37,942 bases of DNA from Lachnospiraceae bacterium (GCA_017463225.1 JAFTPO010000033.1:1-37942); one strand, 5' to 3'; positions 1-9,728 are shown, numbered from the stretch's first letter. Numbers and translations are program-made. Notes: a model not told the origin generated them from the sequence alone.

Positions 1-1268
1 ACAATGTTAAGAGAGGTCTCCGAGATTTAGATGGCAAGGGTGTACTTACAGGTATAACCGAAATATCAACTATTAACGCATATCGCGACATCGATGGTGT
101 TCCTACCCCTATCTAGGGTGAGCTTTTCTATCGTGGAATTAATATCTATGATTTGGTAAATGGATTTACAAGTGAAGATAGATTTGGATACGAGGAGACA
201 GTATATCTTCTCTTATTTGGGGAGCTTCCAAGCCGTACTGATCTTGAGAATTTCCAAAAAATGCTAGGTCACTATAGAAAGCTGCCTAGAAACTTCACAA
301 GAGATGTTATTATGACAGCACCTAACAAAGATATTATGAATGCACTAGCCAAGAGTATTCTTACACTTAGCTCCTATGACTCTAACACCTCTGATATTAG
401 CATACCTAATGTACTTCGTCAGAGCATTGAGCTTATAGCTAACTTCCCTACCCTTGCAGTGTATGCATATCTTGCTCATAGACATTATAACCTAGGACGC
501 GGAATGTACATTCACACACCAAAAGCAAACCTTTCTACTGCAGAAAACATTCTTCGTATGCTTAGAAAGGACAAATCATATACAGATACCGAAGCAAAGC
601 TTCTAGACCTTGCTCTTGTTCTTCATGCTGAGCACGGCGGCGGTAACAACTCTACATTTACAACCCATGTTGTTACTTCATCAGGAACTGATACATACTC
701 ATCTGTTGCAGCTTCTCTTTGTTCTCTTAAGGGACCTAAGCACGGTGGTGCTAATGTTAAGGTTAAGCTTATGTTTGATGACCTTAAGGAGCATGTTACT
801 AACTGGGATGACGAATCACAGATTAGACAGTACTTAAGTGACATCCTTGATAAAAAGGCTTTCGATAAGGCTGGTCTCATCTATGGTATGGGACATGCAG
901 TATATTCACTCTCTGACCCAAGAGCTAATCTCTTTAAGAAGTTCGTTAAGAAGTTGTCTGAGGAAAAGGGTCGACAGGAGGAATATGCATTATACAAAAA
1001 TGTTGCCAGAATCGCAAAGGAAGTTATCGCAGACAAGCGTAAGATTTACAAAGGTGTTAGCCCTAACATAGACTTTTACAGTGGTTTTGTATATAGCATG
1101 CTTGAGCTTCCACATGAGCTTTTCACACCACTTTTTGCAGTAGCAAGAATTGCCGGTTGGAGCGCACATAGAATTGAAGAGCTTATTAATGCTAACAAGA
1201 TTATAAGACCTGCCTATATGTCCATAGCTCCTAATAGAGAGTATGTGCCTATAAGCAAGAGAGATTAA
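1..1268 (+). pseudogene. gltA: Citrate synthase, 5' end outside window, interrupted by in-frame TAG
   Basis: Citrate synthase condenses oxaloacetate and acetyl-CoA to citrate, the entry to 2-oxoglutarate and glutamate synthesis. The frame is open from the window edge, reading family-typical N-terminal sequence (RGLRDLDGKGVLTGITEIS), until a TAG at 114-116. It continues directly with GELFYRGINIYDLVNGF and the whole catalytic part. Active-site segments are intact: EHGGGNNSTFT, MGHAVYSLSDPRA and IDFYSGFVY. Homology runs across the TAG without a frame change, so this is a point nonsense change at a site that usually carries an ordinary residue just before the G-x-L-x-YRG motif. The TTG at 153 could begin a 371-residue protein, but it has no good ribosome binding site and would lack the N-terminal domain start. 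It could be a pseudogene, a sequencing error or a suppressed stop. The product is certain; its expression is not. It ends at a bidirectional terminator facing icd. Confidence 0.85.
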
Positions 1269-1278
1269 AATGTACAAC

Positions 1279-1306
1279 AAAAGGATGTGCCAAGGCACAT
1301 CCTTTT
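1279..1306. terminator. Bidirectional terminator between gltA and icd
   Basis: A perfect 13-bp inverted repeat with A-run and T-run ends (AAAAGGATGTGCC at 1279-1291 and its complement at 1294-1306) lies in the 51-bp gap between two convergent genes. It gives a hairpin plus U-tract in both directions. Confidence 0.9.
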
Positions 1307-1319
1307 CACTTTGCCATTA

Positions 1320-2528
1320 TTATAAACTAGACTCTAATGTTGTTCTAATTGCCTTGATAAAATCCTCACTATTAAGTACAGTTACATTCTCTAAGGATGT
1401 AATAAGAGCTAAATCCTTAGTCATCTTTCCTTCCTCAATAGTCTTAATTGTTGCAGCCTCAAGCTTATCTGCAAATCCCATAAGCTCTGGAAGGTTATCA
1501 AGCTCTCCACGCTTTCTTAAAGCTCCTGTCCAGGCAAAGATAGTTGCAACTGAGTTAGTTGATGTCTCTTCACCGGCAAGGTGCTTGTAGTAATGTCTCT
1601 GAACTGTTCCGTGAGCCGCCTCATACTCGTACTTTCCATCCGGTGATACAAGCACTGAAGTCATCATAGCAAGTGAACCAAATGCTGATGAAACCATATC
1701 ACTCATAACATCTCCATCATAGTTCTTACAAGCCCAGATGTATCCACCCTCTGACTTCATAACTCTTGCTACAGCATCATCTATAAGTGTGTAGAAGTAC
1801 TCGATACCAGCTGCATCAAACTTCTCCTTGTACTCTGCATCGAAAATCTCCTGGAAGATATCCTTAAATGTATGGTCATACTTCTTAGAAATAGTATCCT
1901 TAGTTGCAAACCAAAGTGTCTGCTTAGTATCAAGAGCGTAATTAAAGCAGCTTCTTGCAAAGCTCTCAATAGAACCATTAACATTATGCATACCCTGAAT
2001 AATACCAGGCTTATCAAAGTTATGTATAAGCTCTCTAATTTCTGTTCCGTCTTCTGCTGTGTAAACAAGCTCTGCCTTACCAGCTGCAGGAATCTTCATC
2101 TCACTTGCCTTATATACATCACCATATGCATGTCTTGCAATGGTAATAGGTTTCTTCCAATTCTTAACACATGGCTCAATTCCCTTTACAACGATAGGAG
2201 CTCTAAATACCGTTCCGTCAAGAATCGCACGAATTGTTCCGTTTGGACTCTTCCACATCTCCTTTAAATTATACTCAGTCATACGAGCTGCATTAGGTGT
2301 GATGGTCGCACACTTAACCGCTACCCCGTACTTCTGTGTAGCATAAGCTGAATCAAAGGTTACCTTATCATCAGTCTCATTTCTATACTCTAAGCCTAAA
2401 TCATAATACTCTGACTTAAGATCGATAAATGGATAAATAAGCTCATCCTTAATAATCTTCCAGAGAATCCTAGTCATCTCATCTCCATCCATCTCAACAA
2501 GTGGAGTAATCATCTTTATCTTTTCCAT
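1320..2528 (-). CDS. icd: NADP-dependent isocitrate dehydrogenase, eukaryote-like type
   Basis: The 402-residue protein oxidatively decarboxylates isocitrate to 2-oxoglutarate and CO2, making NADPH in the cytoplasm. It begins with [16 protein letters not shown] and has [13 protein letters not shown], the substrate loop [19 protein letters not shown] and RHAYGDVY. These mark the homodimeric eukaryotic-type subfamily rather than the E. coli type, and about 400 residues is the normal length. The start is ATG with AGGAGG upstream. It faces the citrate synthase gene, so the two oxidative-branch steps to glutamate are neighbours on opposite strands. aconitase is not in the window. If citrate synthase is truly inactive, this enzyme would depend on another source of isocitrate. 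Confidence 0.95.
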   Translation of the reverse strand: MEKIKMITPLVEMDGDEMTRILWKIIKDELIYPFIDLKSEYYDLGLEYRNETDDKVTFDSAYATQKYGVAVKCATITPNAARMTEYNLKEMWKSPNGTIRAILDGTVFRAPIVVKGIEPCVKNWKKPITIARHAYGDVYKASEMKIPAAGKAELVYTAEDGTEIRELIHNFDKPGIIQGMHNVNGSIESFARSCFNYALDTKQTLWFATKDTISKKYDHTFKDIFQEIFDAEYKEKFDAAGIEYFYTLIDDAVARVMKSEGGYIWACKNYDGDVMSDMVSSAFGSLAMMTSVLVSPDGKYEYEAAHGTVQRHYYKHLAGEETSTNSVATIFAWTGALRKRGELDNLPELMGFADKLEAATIKTIEEGKMTKDLALITSLENVTVLNSEDFIKAIRTTLESSL

Positions 2529-2564
2529 ATTCTGCTTTCCTCCTAGATATTCCTACAAAAATCT

Positions 2565-2578
2565 TTAACATTGTATCA
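2565..2578 (-). promoter_or_regulatory. Extended -10 promoter of icd
   Basis: On the minus strand TGTGATACAAT carries a TG one base before the -10 hexamer TACAAT (2570-2575), about 40 bp before the icd start. No convincing -35 box is visible, which suits an extended -10 promoter. Confidence 0.45.
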
Positions 2579-2690
2579 CAAACATATATTTTTTAAAACC
2601 TTTGTTTGAAAAAAATTGATAAATCTATATATTTAATATAAAATAACAGTGTTTATAAAATATCTATTATATATAAAGGAGTTTAAACCA

Positions 2691-3152
2691 ATGAGTTTTA
2701 CATACACCGTAAGCAAAAGAAAAAACAATCGTATCACCTATAGACTAATAGGTATCCTATTTCTTTTAGTTGCCGGAGCGCAGCTTTTTCTCACACTCAA
2801 CGGTTACGGCAAGCACAAGCTCCTTACAGCTTTAATGCTTACCTTTTTAGGATTCTACGGAATATACTTAATCAGAGCCTCTTTTAGAAAGCAGGCATTT
2901 GATATAACTTATATATTTAATGAAGATGGCTTAACTGTTAAGCACCATTATGGCGAATCTATATATAGCTTTGATGATATTGAATTTGTTACTATGGTTA
3001 TCGCAGATGAAAATATGATATTTTATGTATTAAACGTCAAAACAACGAAGGACGCATATTCTATTCCATTTACTATGAAGGGAGAGCTTTGTGAGAAGAT
3101 TTATGAATTTGTAAACTCTCGCATAAAGCATGATGAGGATGAGACTAAATAA
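2691..3152 (+). CDS. Small two-helix membrane protein, YcxB-like
   Basis: This 153-residue protein is not recognised with certainty. The start at 2691 is chosen because AAAGGAG lies 8 bases before it; the frame is open further upstream without a ribosome binding site. Two hydrophobic helices (about residues 18-36 and 43-62) are followed by a soluble C-terminal domain. That domain has the pattern (IFNEDGLTV, then a short strand and YSFDDIEFV) seen in YcxB-like or PH-like membrane domains, which sense or bind unknown ligands. The C-terminus is acidic. It overlaps the start of birA by 23 bases, so the two are co-transcribed and probably translationally coupled. Its job is unknown. Confidence 0.75.
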   Translation: MSFTYTVSKRKNNRITYRLIGILFLLVAGAQLFLTLNGYGKHKLLTALMLTFLGFYGIYLIRASFRKQAFDITYIFNEDGLTVKHHYGESIYSFDDIEFVTMVIADENMIFYVLNVKTTKDAYSIPFTMKGELCEKIYEFVNSRIKHDEDETK

Positions 3153-3972
3153 CACCCTATTTCAGATTCCAATAATAAATAATGTACTCTACTATGACAC
3201 CATCGATTCCACTAACAACAAAGCTAAAGAATTAGCAAAAAGAGGAAGTGTTCATGGAAGCCTTGTGGTTGCCAAGAGTCAAACTGCAGGCAGGGGACGT
3301 ATGGGAAGAAGTTTCTCATCAGCAGATAATCAGGGACTATACTTCAGCCTTATGCTAAGACCAAATGTGTCTATGAACCACTTATCCAGCATAACCCTTG
3401 TAACAGCCTTGGCCGTTTCTACGGCACTTGATACTATCTGCAACATTAATACTACAATAAAATGGCCAAACGATGTCTATATTAACAACAAAAAAGCAGT
3501 TGGCATTCTAACAGAAGCAGGCCCTGACTATGTTGTTATAGGAATCGGTATAAATGTGAACACCAAAGAATTTCCATCAGATATTTCGGATACCGCCACA
3601 TCCTTGTATCTTGAAACAGGTATGGAATATGACTTAGCAATAGTTCTGTCCACAGTTTTAGAAAGTATAAATAAATTGTACCACCGCTTTGTATCAGACA
3701 ATAGCCTAGACTTTTCATATACTAATCACTTAGGAGCTACAATAAGCTTTATTGAACAATACAATAGCCGACTTGGAAGCTTGAACAAGCAGGTTTATAT
3801 CATTCCATACGAGTTAACCAAGCAAGCCGCAAATCCGGCTCTTATAGATACCTCAGAGTTGGAAGCTATGCTTTGTAAAGGGATTGATTCTGCCGGATGC
3901 CTAATATGTATTGACTCAAAGGGCTACACTCACCAAGTGAATTCCGGTGAAGTATCACTAAGACTGGGCTAA
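3130..3972 (+). CDS. birA: Biotin--[acetyl-CoA-carboxylase] ligase, no HTH domain
   Basis: The enzyme activates biotin as biotinyl-AMP and attaches it to a lysine of biotin carrier proteins such as acetyl-CoA carboxylase BCCP. The signature loop GRGRMGRSF lies at residues 55-63, followed by IKWPNDVYINNKKAVGILTE, which holds the catalytic lysine and aspartate region, and VIGIGINVN. At 280 residues it starts almost directly with the catalytic domain, so the DNA-binding N-terminus of E. coli BirA is absent and it should not act as a repressor. The C-terminal domain is retained. The exact start is uncertain: three ATG codons lie close together (3130, 3133, 3139), none with a strong ribosome binding site, which fits coupling to the overlapping upstream gene. 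Confidence 0.92.
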   Translation: MMRMRLNNTLFQIPIINNVLYYDTIDSTNNKAKELAKRGSVHGSLVVAKSQTAGRGRMGRSFSSADNQGLYFSLMLRPNVSMNHLSSITLVTALAVSTALDTICNINTTIKWPNDVYINNKKAVGILTEAGPDYVVIGIGINVNTKEFPSDISDTATSLYLETGMEYDLAIVLSTVLESINKLYHRFVSDNSLDFSYTNHLGATISFIEQYNSRLGSLNKQVYIIPYELTKQAANPALIDTSELEAMLCKGIDSAGCLICIDSKGYTHQVNSGEVSLRLG

Positions 3973-4036
3973 GCTCAATCATTCCAAAATTTGTTGTAAT
4001 CCAATTAGGAAAATATATATAGCAATTCTACAAAAT

Positions 4037-4048
4037 ATTTGATATAAT
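4037..4048 (+). promoter_or_regulatory. Extended -10 promoter of the PilZ gene
   Basis: TTTGATATAATAAAG gives TG-N-TATAAT with the -10 hexamer at 4043-4048, 40 bp before the PilZ start. The -35 region is weak. The 116-bp gap after birA otherwise holds only AT-rich sequence. Confidence 0.5.
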
Positions 4049-4088
4049 AAAGTATATTTATTCGGACAATTCACTTTAGGAGGATTTT

Positions 4089-4433
4089 ATGGAAGAAAAG
4101 AGAAAATACGAAAGACTTCCTATTAAGCTTAAGCTGGAGGTTTCTAATCTTTTTAAGCAGGACGGAATTAAGATTGATGATATCGATAGTGAGATTGAGG
4201 TTTTTGATATTTCTAAAGCCGGTATCGGATTTATGTCAGAGAGCAAGCTTCCTATAGATTATTATTTCAATGCAACTATAGAATTCGAGAATACTGATGA
4301 AATCATACTTTCAGTGGTTAAGATTCTCTATATTATGTCTATAGGCGGTTCCGGATATAGATATGGTTGTGAGTTTGTAGGACTCCCATCTATGTATCAC
4401 AGACTTTTCGACGAATACGCTAAGTCATTATAA
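4089..4433 (+). CDS. PilZ-domain protein, probable cyclic di-GMP receptor
   Basis: This 114-residue protein is a single PilZ domain with both ligand motifs: RKYER (R5, R9 of RxxxR) and DISKAG (D40-x-S42-xx-G45 of D/NxSxxG). In established PilZ proteins these residues bind cyclic di-GMP. The strong ribosome binding site AGGAGG lies just before the ATG. No flagellar, cellulose or other output gene is adjacent, so what it controls cannot be told from context. It has its own promoter and a strong terminator, hence is monocistronic. Confidence 0.85.
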   Translation: MEEKRKYERLPIKLKLEVSNLFKQDGIKIDDIDSEIEVFDISKAGIGFMSESKLPIDYYFNATIEFENTDEIILSVVKILYIMSIGGSGYRYGCEFVGLPSMYHRLFDEYAKSL

Positions 4434-4434
4434 G

Positions 4435-4462
4435 AAAAAGGCATCGATTTCGATGCCTTTTT
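4435..4462. terminator. Bidirectional terminator between PilZ and hsp20 genes
   Basis: A hairpin with AAGGCATCGA and its complement around a 2-base loop is flanked by A-run and T-run, with nine T on the plus side. It serves the PilZ gene on plus and the hsp20 operon on minus. Confidence 0.9.
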
Positions 4463-4463
4463 T

Positions 4464-4859
4464 TTACTGTATAGGTATAAGTTTTATTTCCTCTCGGTCC
4501 ACTGTCTTTTGAGGATTATTTATAATGATACTAAGTATACCATCCTTGTAAGCTGCAGTAATATCCTCCTGTTTAATTCTTGTTCCCACAAAAAAACTTC
4601 TCTTGCAGCTTGTTGCCAGTCTTTCCTTCAAAATATAGTTGATTTTTGTATCCTCTTTCTCTAAGGTCTCCGGCTTGCTTGCAATAATTGTAAGTGTACC
4701 ATCTTTAAGTTCTGCAGTAACATCCTCTTTTGAAAATCCTGGAATTTCAATCTCCAAAAGATAGCTTCCATCCTTCTCTTGGATATCAGTTCTCATCATA
4801 TTCGGTATAGCTGTTGTAGTCTTATCAAATAAATTAATGGTTTGATTCTCAAATAACAT
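4464..4859 (-). CDS. Small heat shock protein, Hsp20/alpha-crystallin family
   Basis: The product is an ATP-independent holdase that binds unfolding proteins and passes them to Hsp70. It has 131 residues, with an alpha-crystallin domain from about residue 25 to 120: EIEIPGFSKEDVTAELKDG, the NYILKER match to the usual YxxxER strand, and the AAYKDGILSI match to the conserved A-x-x-x-NGVL end motif. The C-terminal IPIQ tail resembles the IxI motif used for oligomer assembly. AAGGAGG precedes the ATG. It is the last gene of an operon with the HscC-like Hsp70 (34-bp gap), so it probably works with that chaperone. Confidence 0.93.
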   Translation of the reverse strand: MLFENQTINLFDKTTTAIPNMMRTDIQEKDGSYLLEIEIPGFSKEDVTAELKDGTLTIIASKPETLEKEDTKINYILKERLATSCKRSFFVGTRIKQEDITAAYKDGILSIIINNPQKTVDREEIKLIPIQ

Positions 4860-4893
4860 ATTACATACCTCCTTAGCTTAAATGACATCTGTT

Positions 4894-6585
4894 TTAGACA
4901 TCCTCTTCAATAGCATCTAAGAACTCCTTTAGCTCCTCTCTTGCAGTGGCGATTGCATTCTTATCCTGTTTATCCAATACTGCTTCGAAATCTGTCATTC
5001 TCTGCTGAATAAGCTTACGCAAATCACCTGTAGCCTCCTCATACATTCTATCTCCTCTGAACATTAGAAGCTTGTTCTCCTCTTGCTCTCTAGGATGTAT
5101 CTTAAGGCTCTCTAAAGCTTTCATTCTCTCCTCAATCTCTTCGTCAGTCATATCAGTTTCTTCATTCTTAATTATGACTTTCTTTGTTACCTTTGTGGAG
5201 ATAACCTTTACTATTACCTCTAATATTGAGTTTACATCATATGTGTATGTTAAATCAATAGCCTCCTGACCCGCTGGACCAACCGGCACTGACACAACTA
5301 TATCTCCAAGGTACACGTTGTTTCTTGCGTATCGACTTTCACCCTGAAGTATCTTAACTCTAATCTCACTCTGATTATCGCTGGCAGTATATAATCTCTC
5401 AGTCTTACTTGTAGGTATAACTGAGTTTCTCTCAATAATCGGAAGATAGTGTCCATTCTCCTTATAGCCACCACTTCTTGTAACCACGATTTCTGTTCCT
5501 AAGGTAAATGGACAAACATCAGTTAATATTACCTCTCTAACAGCCTCATTCCTCTCCTTCATGGCAGCCTGAGTTGCTGCACCTATAGCTACAACCTCAT
5601 CAGGATTTATATCAGTATTTGGCAAACGACCAAATAACCTGCTTACAAATCTTCTTACAATCGGAAGCTTTGTGGCGCCTCCTACCAATATTACCTCATC
5701 TATATCCGCAAGCTTTATATTTGCATCCTTTAGGCTTCTCTCTATAGGTCTTTTTATCTTTGCCAAAAGAAGCTGACAAGCCTTCTCATAATCAGCCAGG
5801 CTTACCTCATACTCGTAGCTTTCCTCACCAATCTTACACTTCATGGTAGAGGTTTTACCTTCCTCAAAACCAAGTTTACAAAGCTCCGCCTGCTTTCTCA
5901 CATGAACTCTGGTTTTTACATCAAGCTCTTCCAGTTCAATATCGTTATCCTTAGCAAACATCTGCTCTATAATCTCTGTGAAGTCCTCACCACCTAGGAA
6001 GTTATCTCCGGCAACTGCCCTAACCTCCATAATGTTCTCATAAAGCTCAAGTATAGATACATCAAAGGTTCCTCCACCTAAGTCAAACACCAAAAACTTT
6101 GTATCTGCGTTTTTCTTATCTAAACCGTAGGCTATGGCCGCTGCCGTAGGCTCACTTACTATTCTCTCAACAATAAAGCCTGCCATCTCACCTGCTTTTT
6201 TCGTTGCCTTTCTTTGAGCATCATTAAAATATGCAGGTACACTTATAACAGCCTCCGTAACTTCCTGTCCCAGATACGCCTCTGCATCCTCCTTTAATGA
6301 CTTCAGTATGAGACTGGATAACTCTTCAGGCAAGAATTTTCTCTCTCCCAATTCATATTCCTTGGTTGAGCCCATACTTCTCTTAAATACGTCTGCGGTC
6401 TCATTAGGATGTGTCTGCTTTCTCTCTTTAGCTGTACGACCAACATAAACTGTACCATCCGAATCAATACTAACTACAGATGGTGTAAGATTCTCCCCAA
6501 GCTTGTTGGGAATAATCTTTGCCACATCCCCCTGGAAATATCCTATTAAGCTGTTGGTTGTTCCCAAATCAATTCCTACTATCAT
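4894..6585 (-). CDS. hscC: HscC-type Hsp70 chaperone
   Basis: This is an Hsp70-family ATPase. The nucleotide-binding domain has [10 protein letters not shown] at the N-terminus, [10 protein letters not shown] (phosphate 2) and [10 protein letters not shown] (adenosine motif). The substrate domain (about 375-490) is followed by a short helical lid. Length 563 and lack of the long DnaK-type C-terminal tail match the HscC (Hsc62) branch rather than housekeeping DnaK (about 610-640). No GrpE or canonical DnaJ is nearby. It starts 6 bp after the stop of the J-like TPR gene, which is likely its partner, and is followed by hsp20. HscC clients are poorly known in general. DnaK proper is presumably elsewhere in the genome. 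Confidence 0.88.
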   Translation of the reverse strand: MIVGIDLGTTNSLIGYFQGDVAKIIPNKLGENLTPSVVSIDSDGTVYVGRTAKERKQTHPNETADVFKRSMGSTKEYELGERKFLPEELSSLILKSLKEDAEAYLGQEVTEAVISVPAYFNDAQRKATKKAGEMAGFIVERIVSEPTAAAIAYGLDKKNADTKFLVFDLGGGTFDVSILELYENIMEVRAVAGDNFLGGEDFTEIIEQMFAKDNDIELEELDVKTRVHVRKQAELCKLGFEEGKTSTMKCKIGEESYEYEVSLADYEKACQLLLAKIKRPIERSLKDANIKLADIDEVILVGGATKLPIVRRFVSRLFGRLPNTDINPDEVVAIGAATQAAMKERNEAVREVILTDVCPFTLGTEIVVTRSGGYKENGHYLPIIERNSVIPTSKTERLYTASDNQSEIRVKILQGESRYARNNVYLGDIVVSVPVGPAGQEAIDLTYTYDVNSILEVIVKVISTKVTKKVIIKNEETDMTDEEIEERMKALESLKIHPREQEENKLLMFRGDRMYEEATGDLRKLIQQRMTDFEAVLDKQDKNAIATAREELKEFLDAIEEDV

Positions 6586-6591
6586 TTCTTC

Positions 6592-9500
6592 TTATAATCC
6601 TTTTTTCTCTAACCTTTTTATACTTTCCTCATACAAGGCATTGTGTCCACATATCTCCAAAGCCTGTCTGTAGCACAGCTTGGCATTTTCGTAGTCCTTC
6701 ATAGCCTCATATATCAATCCTTTTTGATAAAATGCCTCATGACATCTTCCATAGAAGCAGCCAGCGCATCTTTTTATCTCCAGAGACTTATCTATAATCG
6801 ATAAGGCCTCCTTGTTTTTCTTAAGCACTCTATTTAACCTTGCCATTTTAATATAGGCCATAGGATTTGTCATCTCTGCCGGGTTAATCAAAGCCTTTTG
6901 TACATACTTTTTCAAATCCTGTCTTAGTGGATTCTTCTTTTTTAATACCTCCACTAATTCACTATAATAGTTTTGTTTGCCCTCTGTGTCAAGCTTTACA
7001 GCAGTCTCATAATGCCTAACCGCAGCATCATATAAGCCCTTATCTCTAAGCACCTCACCCATAGTGGCAAAGAATTCAGACTTTGCCCCGAAACGATTTA
7101 CGGCAAGCTGTAAGGTTTCATTTGCTCGGTTTACATATCCCTCTAAACCAAATATGGCGATTAACTGTACTACACATTGCTTTACGTTTTCATCGTATTC
7201 AAATCTATTAATACACTCCTCAAGCAATCCTGTAGCATAGTCTATTCTTCCCATACGTAATGCCAGCTCAGAAATATCATAGGCAATATCCGGATTCATC
7301 CCAAATTCATCGATATACTTATCATATAGTTCCATTGCATCATTAAATAAATTCATACACTGCAATGTCCTTGCTTTATATGTATATATCTGGCTTCTAC
7401 CATTATCATCCCTTACATATCTAAGTGCATTATCATAACTTGCTAATGCTTCCTTGAACTCTCTATGATACTCATATATAAGACCTATTCTACTGTGACA
7501 AAACGCATTATCCGGTTCATACTCAAGGGCATTTTTAAAGTCTTCCAAAGCACTCTTGTACTTTTGAAAAAATCTATTTAGGGTTCCTCTGTTAATATAC
7601 GCCAATGCACTTGGAGCTACCTCTATCTGCTTATCAAACATTTCTAAAGCCTTGGTCAGCTTTCCTGTGTTCTTAAATATCAATCCCATATGACCGTAAG
7701 CACTGCTATGCTCAGGATTTATCTCGACTGCTTTTTCGTAAGCAGAAATAGCTTCCTCCGGTTTATTCATCTCCTCGTATATATAAGCCCTTATGATGTA
7801 TGGTTGTTCCTCCTCACTCAAATCGGATATATCTTCATTGTCACCTAGCACCTTTTCTACATAGCCTAATGCTTCCTCCAACTTACCCTCCTCCAAGGCA
7901 ATTCTGGCACTACATAATAACATTCTTTGACTTATTATACCTGTCTCGTTGTAGCTTTGGATAACATTCTTAGCCATTTCTATATTCTTATATTTCATGT
8001 GAATCTTAATCTGTATTTCATAAGGCTCTGCAATATAAGGATAGATTTCAATAGCCTTAAAGGATGCATCCATAGCTTCTTTAATGTAGTCCAGTTCAAA
8101 GCAGGCTTTAGCCTTGTTGTTATAGGCAACTAAGCTTCTTTTCTCTATGGCTAAAAGTCTGTCACAGGCTTCCACACACGCCTCATAGTTTCCTGCAATA
8201 TACTCCAACTCACACATAGCCTCATAGGAAAGAGCCATCTCTTCATGCTCCTTTTCTAGTGCAAGCTTGAAATACTCTCTTGCAGTATCGTAATCCCTGA
8301 GTCTAAGATAACAATCTCCTATAAGAAATTGAACATAGTTTATCCTTTTTCTTTTATCTCTGGCATCCTTGCTGTCATCCTCTTTTGGAATTGACTCTAT
8401 AGCATCTCTCCATGTAAAAAAGCATTTCAGTGCATCTTCGTATTCACTTAAACATAGATAAACTCTTCCCTTAAGATTATTGTATTCGCAAGTCTGTGAA
8501 TCATCGGGCTTAAAGGAATCTAACACTTCTATGGCATCTTTAAACTTATATATCTGATATAAGGACCATCCTATCTCCATAGGAAGCTTTTTATCATCCG
8601 GGTCTTCCTGCCTCTTAGCTTTAAGCTCCTTTATAAGTTCAGTGTTTGCACGAATCATACCATTTCTGGCGCTGTTATCATAGTGATTTATCCTAATCAG
8701 CTCCATAAACAAATCTCTGGACTTGGCATAATCTCCTGTAATAAACTTAAGTTCTGCCTGCTTCCCCTTCAGGATATAATTATCAGGCTTTAATTCCAAA
8801 GCCTTATCATAAAATTCACCGCTTTCCTGATAATCTCCCAACAAGGTCTTTAAATCGCCACAGATTCCCATTATTGTAACATCCTCCGGGAAATCTTCAT
8901 GAAGAAGTATCGCGTTCTGGTACAAATCCTGGTACATCTGCATTCTGTCTGCCCTTTGTGATTCTGTTTCGCTATCAAAATCCAGGTCATCATATTCCTG
9001 TATCCTAGACCTTATTTTAAGCAATTCAAAATACGGATGATACGCATCCATCTCTTCTATAAGCTGAATTAGTTCCTTTTGTTCCTTATGATTATGCTTT
9101 CTAACGTGAACGTCTAAGCTAAAATATCTATCAAGGAACTTATCAGCTATCTCGTCTCTACTTTCTAGCAGACTATAATCTAATATATCATCATACAGAG
9201 AATTATTTATCATATAATCTATGAAATTCTCAGGATATACTTCAGCAAGCTCCTTAGCTCTGTTCTTTATATCAAATTTATCTACTATAAGCTTCCATAC
9301 ATCCTTTGGTACAAAGTACTTTTCCATCAAAAATCTAATGAGCGTATCTAAAGCATCCTGGGAGCTGTCTAGGGCAACAAACTCATCCTGATCAAGAAGC
9401 TCTTCCCACTCATTTACATCTATTCTTCTGGAATAATTATTGTACAATGATTTTATTTTTTTTAGCAAATCACTATCCTCAGATGCTTCTTCTGAATCTT

Positions 9501-9666
9501 CCATTGCCTCTGCAAGCCTAACAGCCTCTTCATAAGCCCCTCTAAGTCTCATAAAGCCCTCAGGGTCATCCTCAGGATTAACGTTCCTAAGCTTCCTTCT
9601 ATAAGCTGCCTTTAATTGTTCCTTATCCTTAGTTTCCTCCACACCAAGAATATCCCAAACATTCAT
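6592..9666 (-). CDS. Giant TPR protein with J-like N-terminal domain lacking HPD
   Basis: This 1024-residue protein begins MNVWDILGVEETKDKEQL; that ATG has TGGAGG 7 bases upstream, so I prefer it to the longer frame starting at 9711. Residues 1-55 have the helix pattern of a J domain (WDILGVE, AAYRRKL, then F-x-x-L-x-x-AYEEA). Where HPD should stand between helices II and III it reads NPEDDPEGF (N30-P31-E32). An acidic linker follows, then a helical region, then many TPR units from about residue 230 to the end (for example GDYQESGEFYDKALELKPDN, NPEHSSAYGHMGLIFKNTGK). It has no signal peptide or membrane helix. Being first in an operon with an HscC-type Hsp70 and Hsp20, it probably delivers clients to that Hsp70. 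Confidence 0.82.
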   Translation of the reverse strand: MNVWDILGVEETKDKEQLKAAYRRKLRNVNPEDDPEGFMRLRGAYEEAVRLAEAMEDSEEASEDSDLLKKIKSLYNNYSRRIDVNEWEELLDQDEFVALDSSQDALDTLIRFLMEKYFVPKDVWKLIVDKFDIKNRAKELAEVYPENFIDYMINNSLYDDILDYSLLESRDEIADKFLDRYFSLDVHVRKHNHKEQKELIQLIEEMDAYHPYFELLKIRSRIQEYDDLDFDSETESQRADRMQMYQDLYQNAILLHEDFPEDVTIMGICGDLKTLLGDYQESGEFYDKALELKPDNYILKGKQAELKFITGDYAKSRDLFMELIRINHYDNSARNGMIRANTELIKELKAKRQEDPDDKKLPMEIGWSLYQIYKFKDAIEVLDSFKPDDSQTCEYNNLKGRVYLCLSEYEDALKCFFTWRDAIESIPKEDDSKDARDKRKRINYVQFLIGDCYLRLRDYDTAREYFKLALEKEHEEMALSYEAMCELEYIAGNYEACVEACDRLLAIEKRSLVAYNNKAKACFELDYIKEAMDASFKAIEIYPYIAEPYEIQIKIHMKYKNIEMAKNVIQSYNETGIISQRMLLCSARIALEEGKLEEALGYVEKVLGDNEDISDLSEEEQPYIIRAYIYEEMNKPEEAISAYEKAVEINPEHSSAYGHMGLIFKNTGKLTKALEMFDKQIEVAPSALAYINRGTLNRFFQKYKSALEDFKNALEYEPDNAFCHSRIGLIYEYHREFKEALASYDNALRYVRDDNGRSQIYTYKARTLQCMNLFNDAMELYDKYIDEFGMNPDIAYDISELALRMGRIDYATGLLEECINRFEYDENVKQCVVQLIAIFGLEGYVNRANETLQLAVNRFGAKSEFFATMGEVLRDKGLYDAAVRHYETAVKLDTEGKQNYYSELVEVLKKKNPLRQDLKKYVQKALINPAEMTNPMAYIKMARLNRVLKKNKEALSIIDKSLEIKRCAGCFYGRCHEAFYQKGLIYEAMKDYENAKLCYRQALEICGHNALYEESIKRLEKKGL

Positions 9667-9688
9667 AAATATCCTCCAAAAAATCACA

Positions 9689-9715
9689 AAAGATGTCCCA
9701 CGTAAGGACATCTTT
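9689..9715 (-). terminator. Terminator after rfbD
   Basis: A 10-bp perfect stem (AAAGATGTCC at 9689-9698 with its complement at 9706-9715, 7-base loop) is followed on the minus strand by a T-rich run. It separates the envelope sugar operon from the chaperone operon. The run ends at the ribosome binding site of the TPR gene, so this hairpin lies in that gene's leader or just before it. Confidence 0.75.
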
Positions 9716-9728
9716 CATCCTTGCACCT

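Noticed and set aside
114-116. TAG reassigned to an amino acid genome-wide
   Set aside because: At least six other genes here end naturally in TAG at the expected family length.
153-1268. A complete citrate synthase starting at TTG 153
   Set aside because: Clear family sequence continues upstream of the TAG, so this would be a truncated remnant rather than the native start.
9667-9711. 15-residue N-terminal extension of the TPR protein
   Set aside because: It would be read across the rfbD terminator hairpin, and the strong ribosome binding site fits the ATG at 9666.
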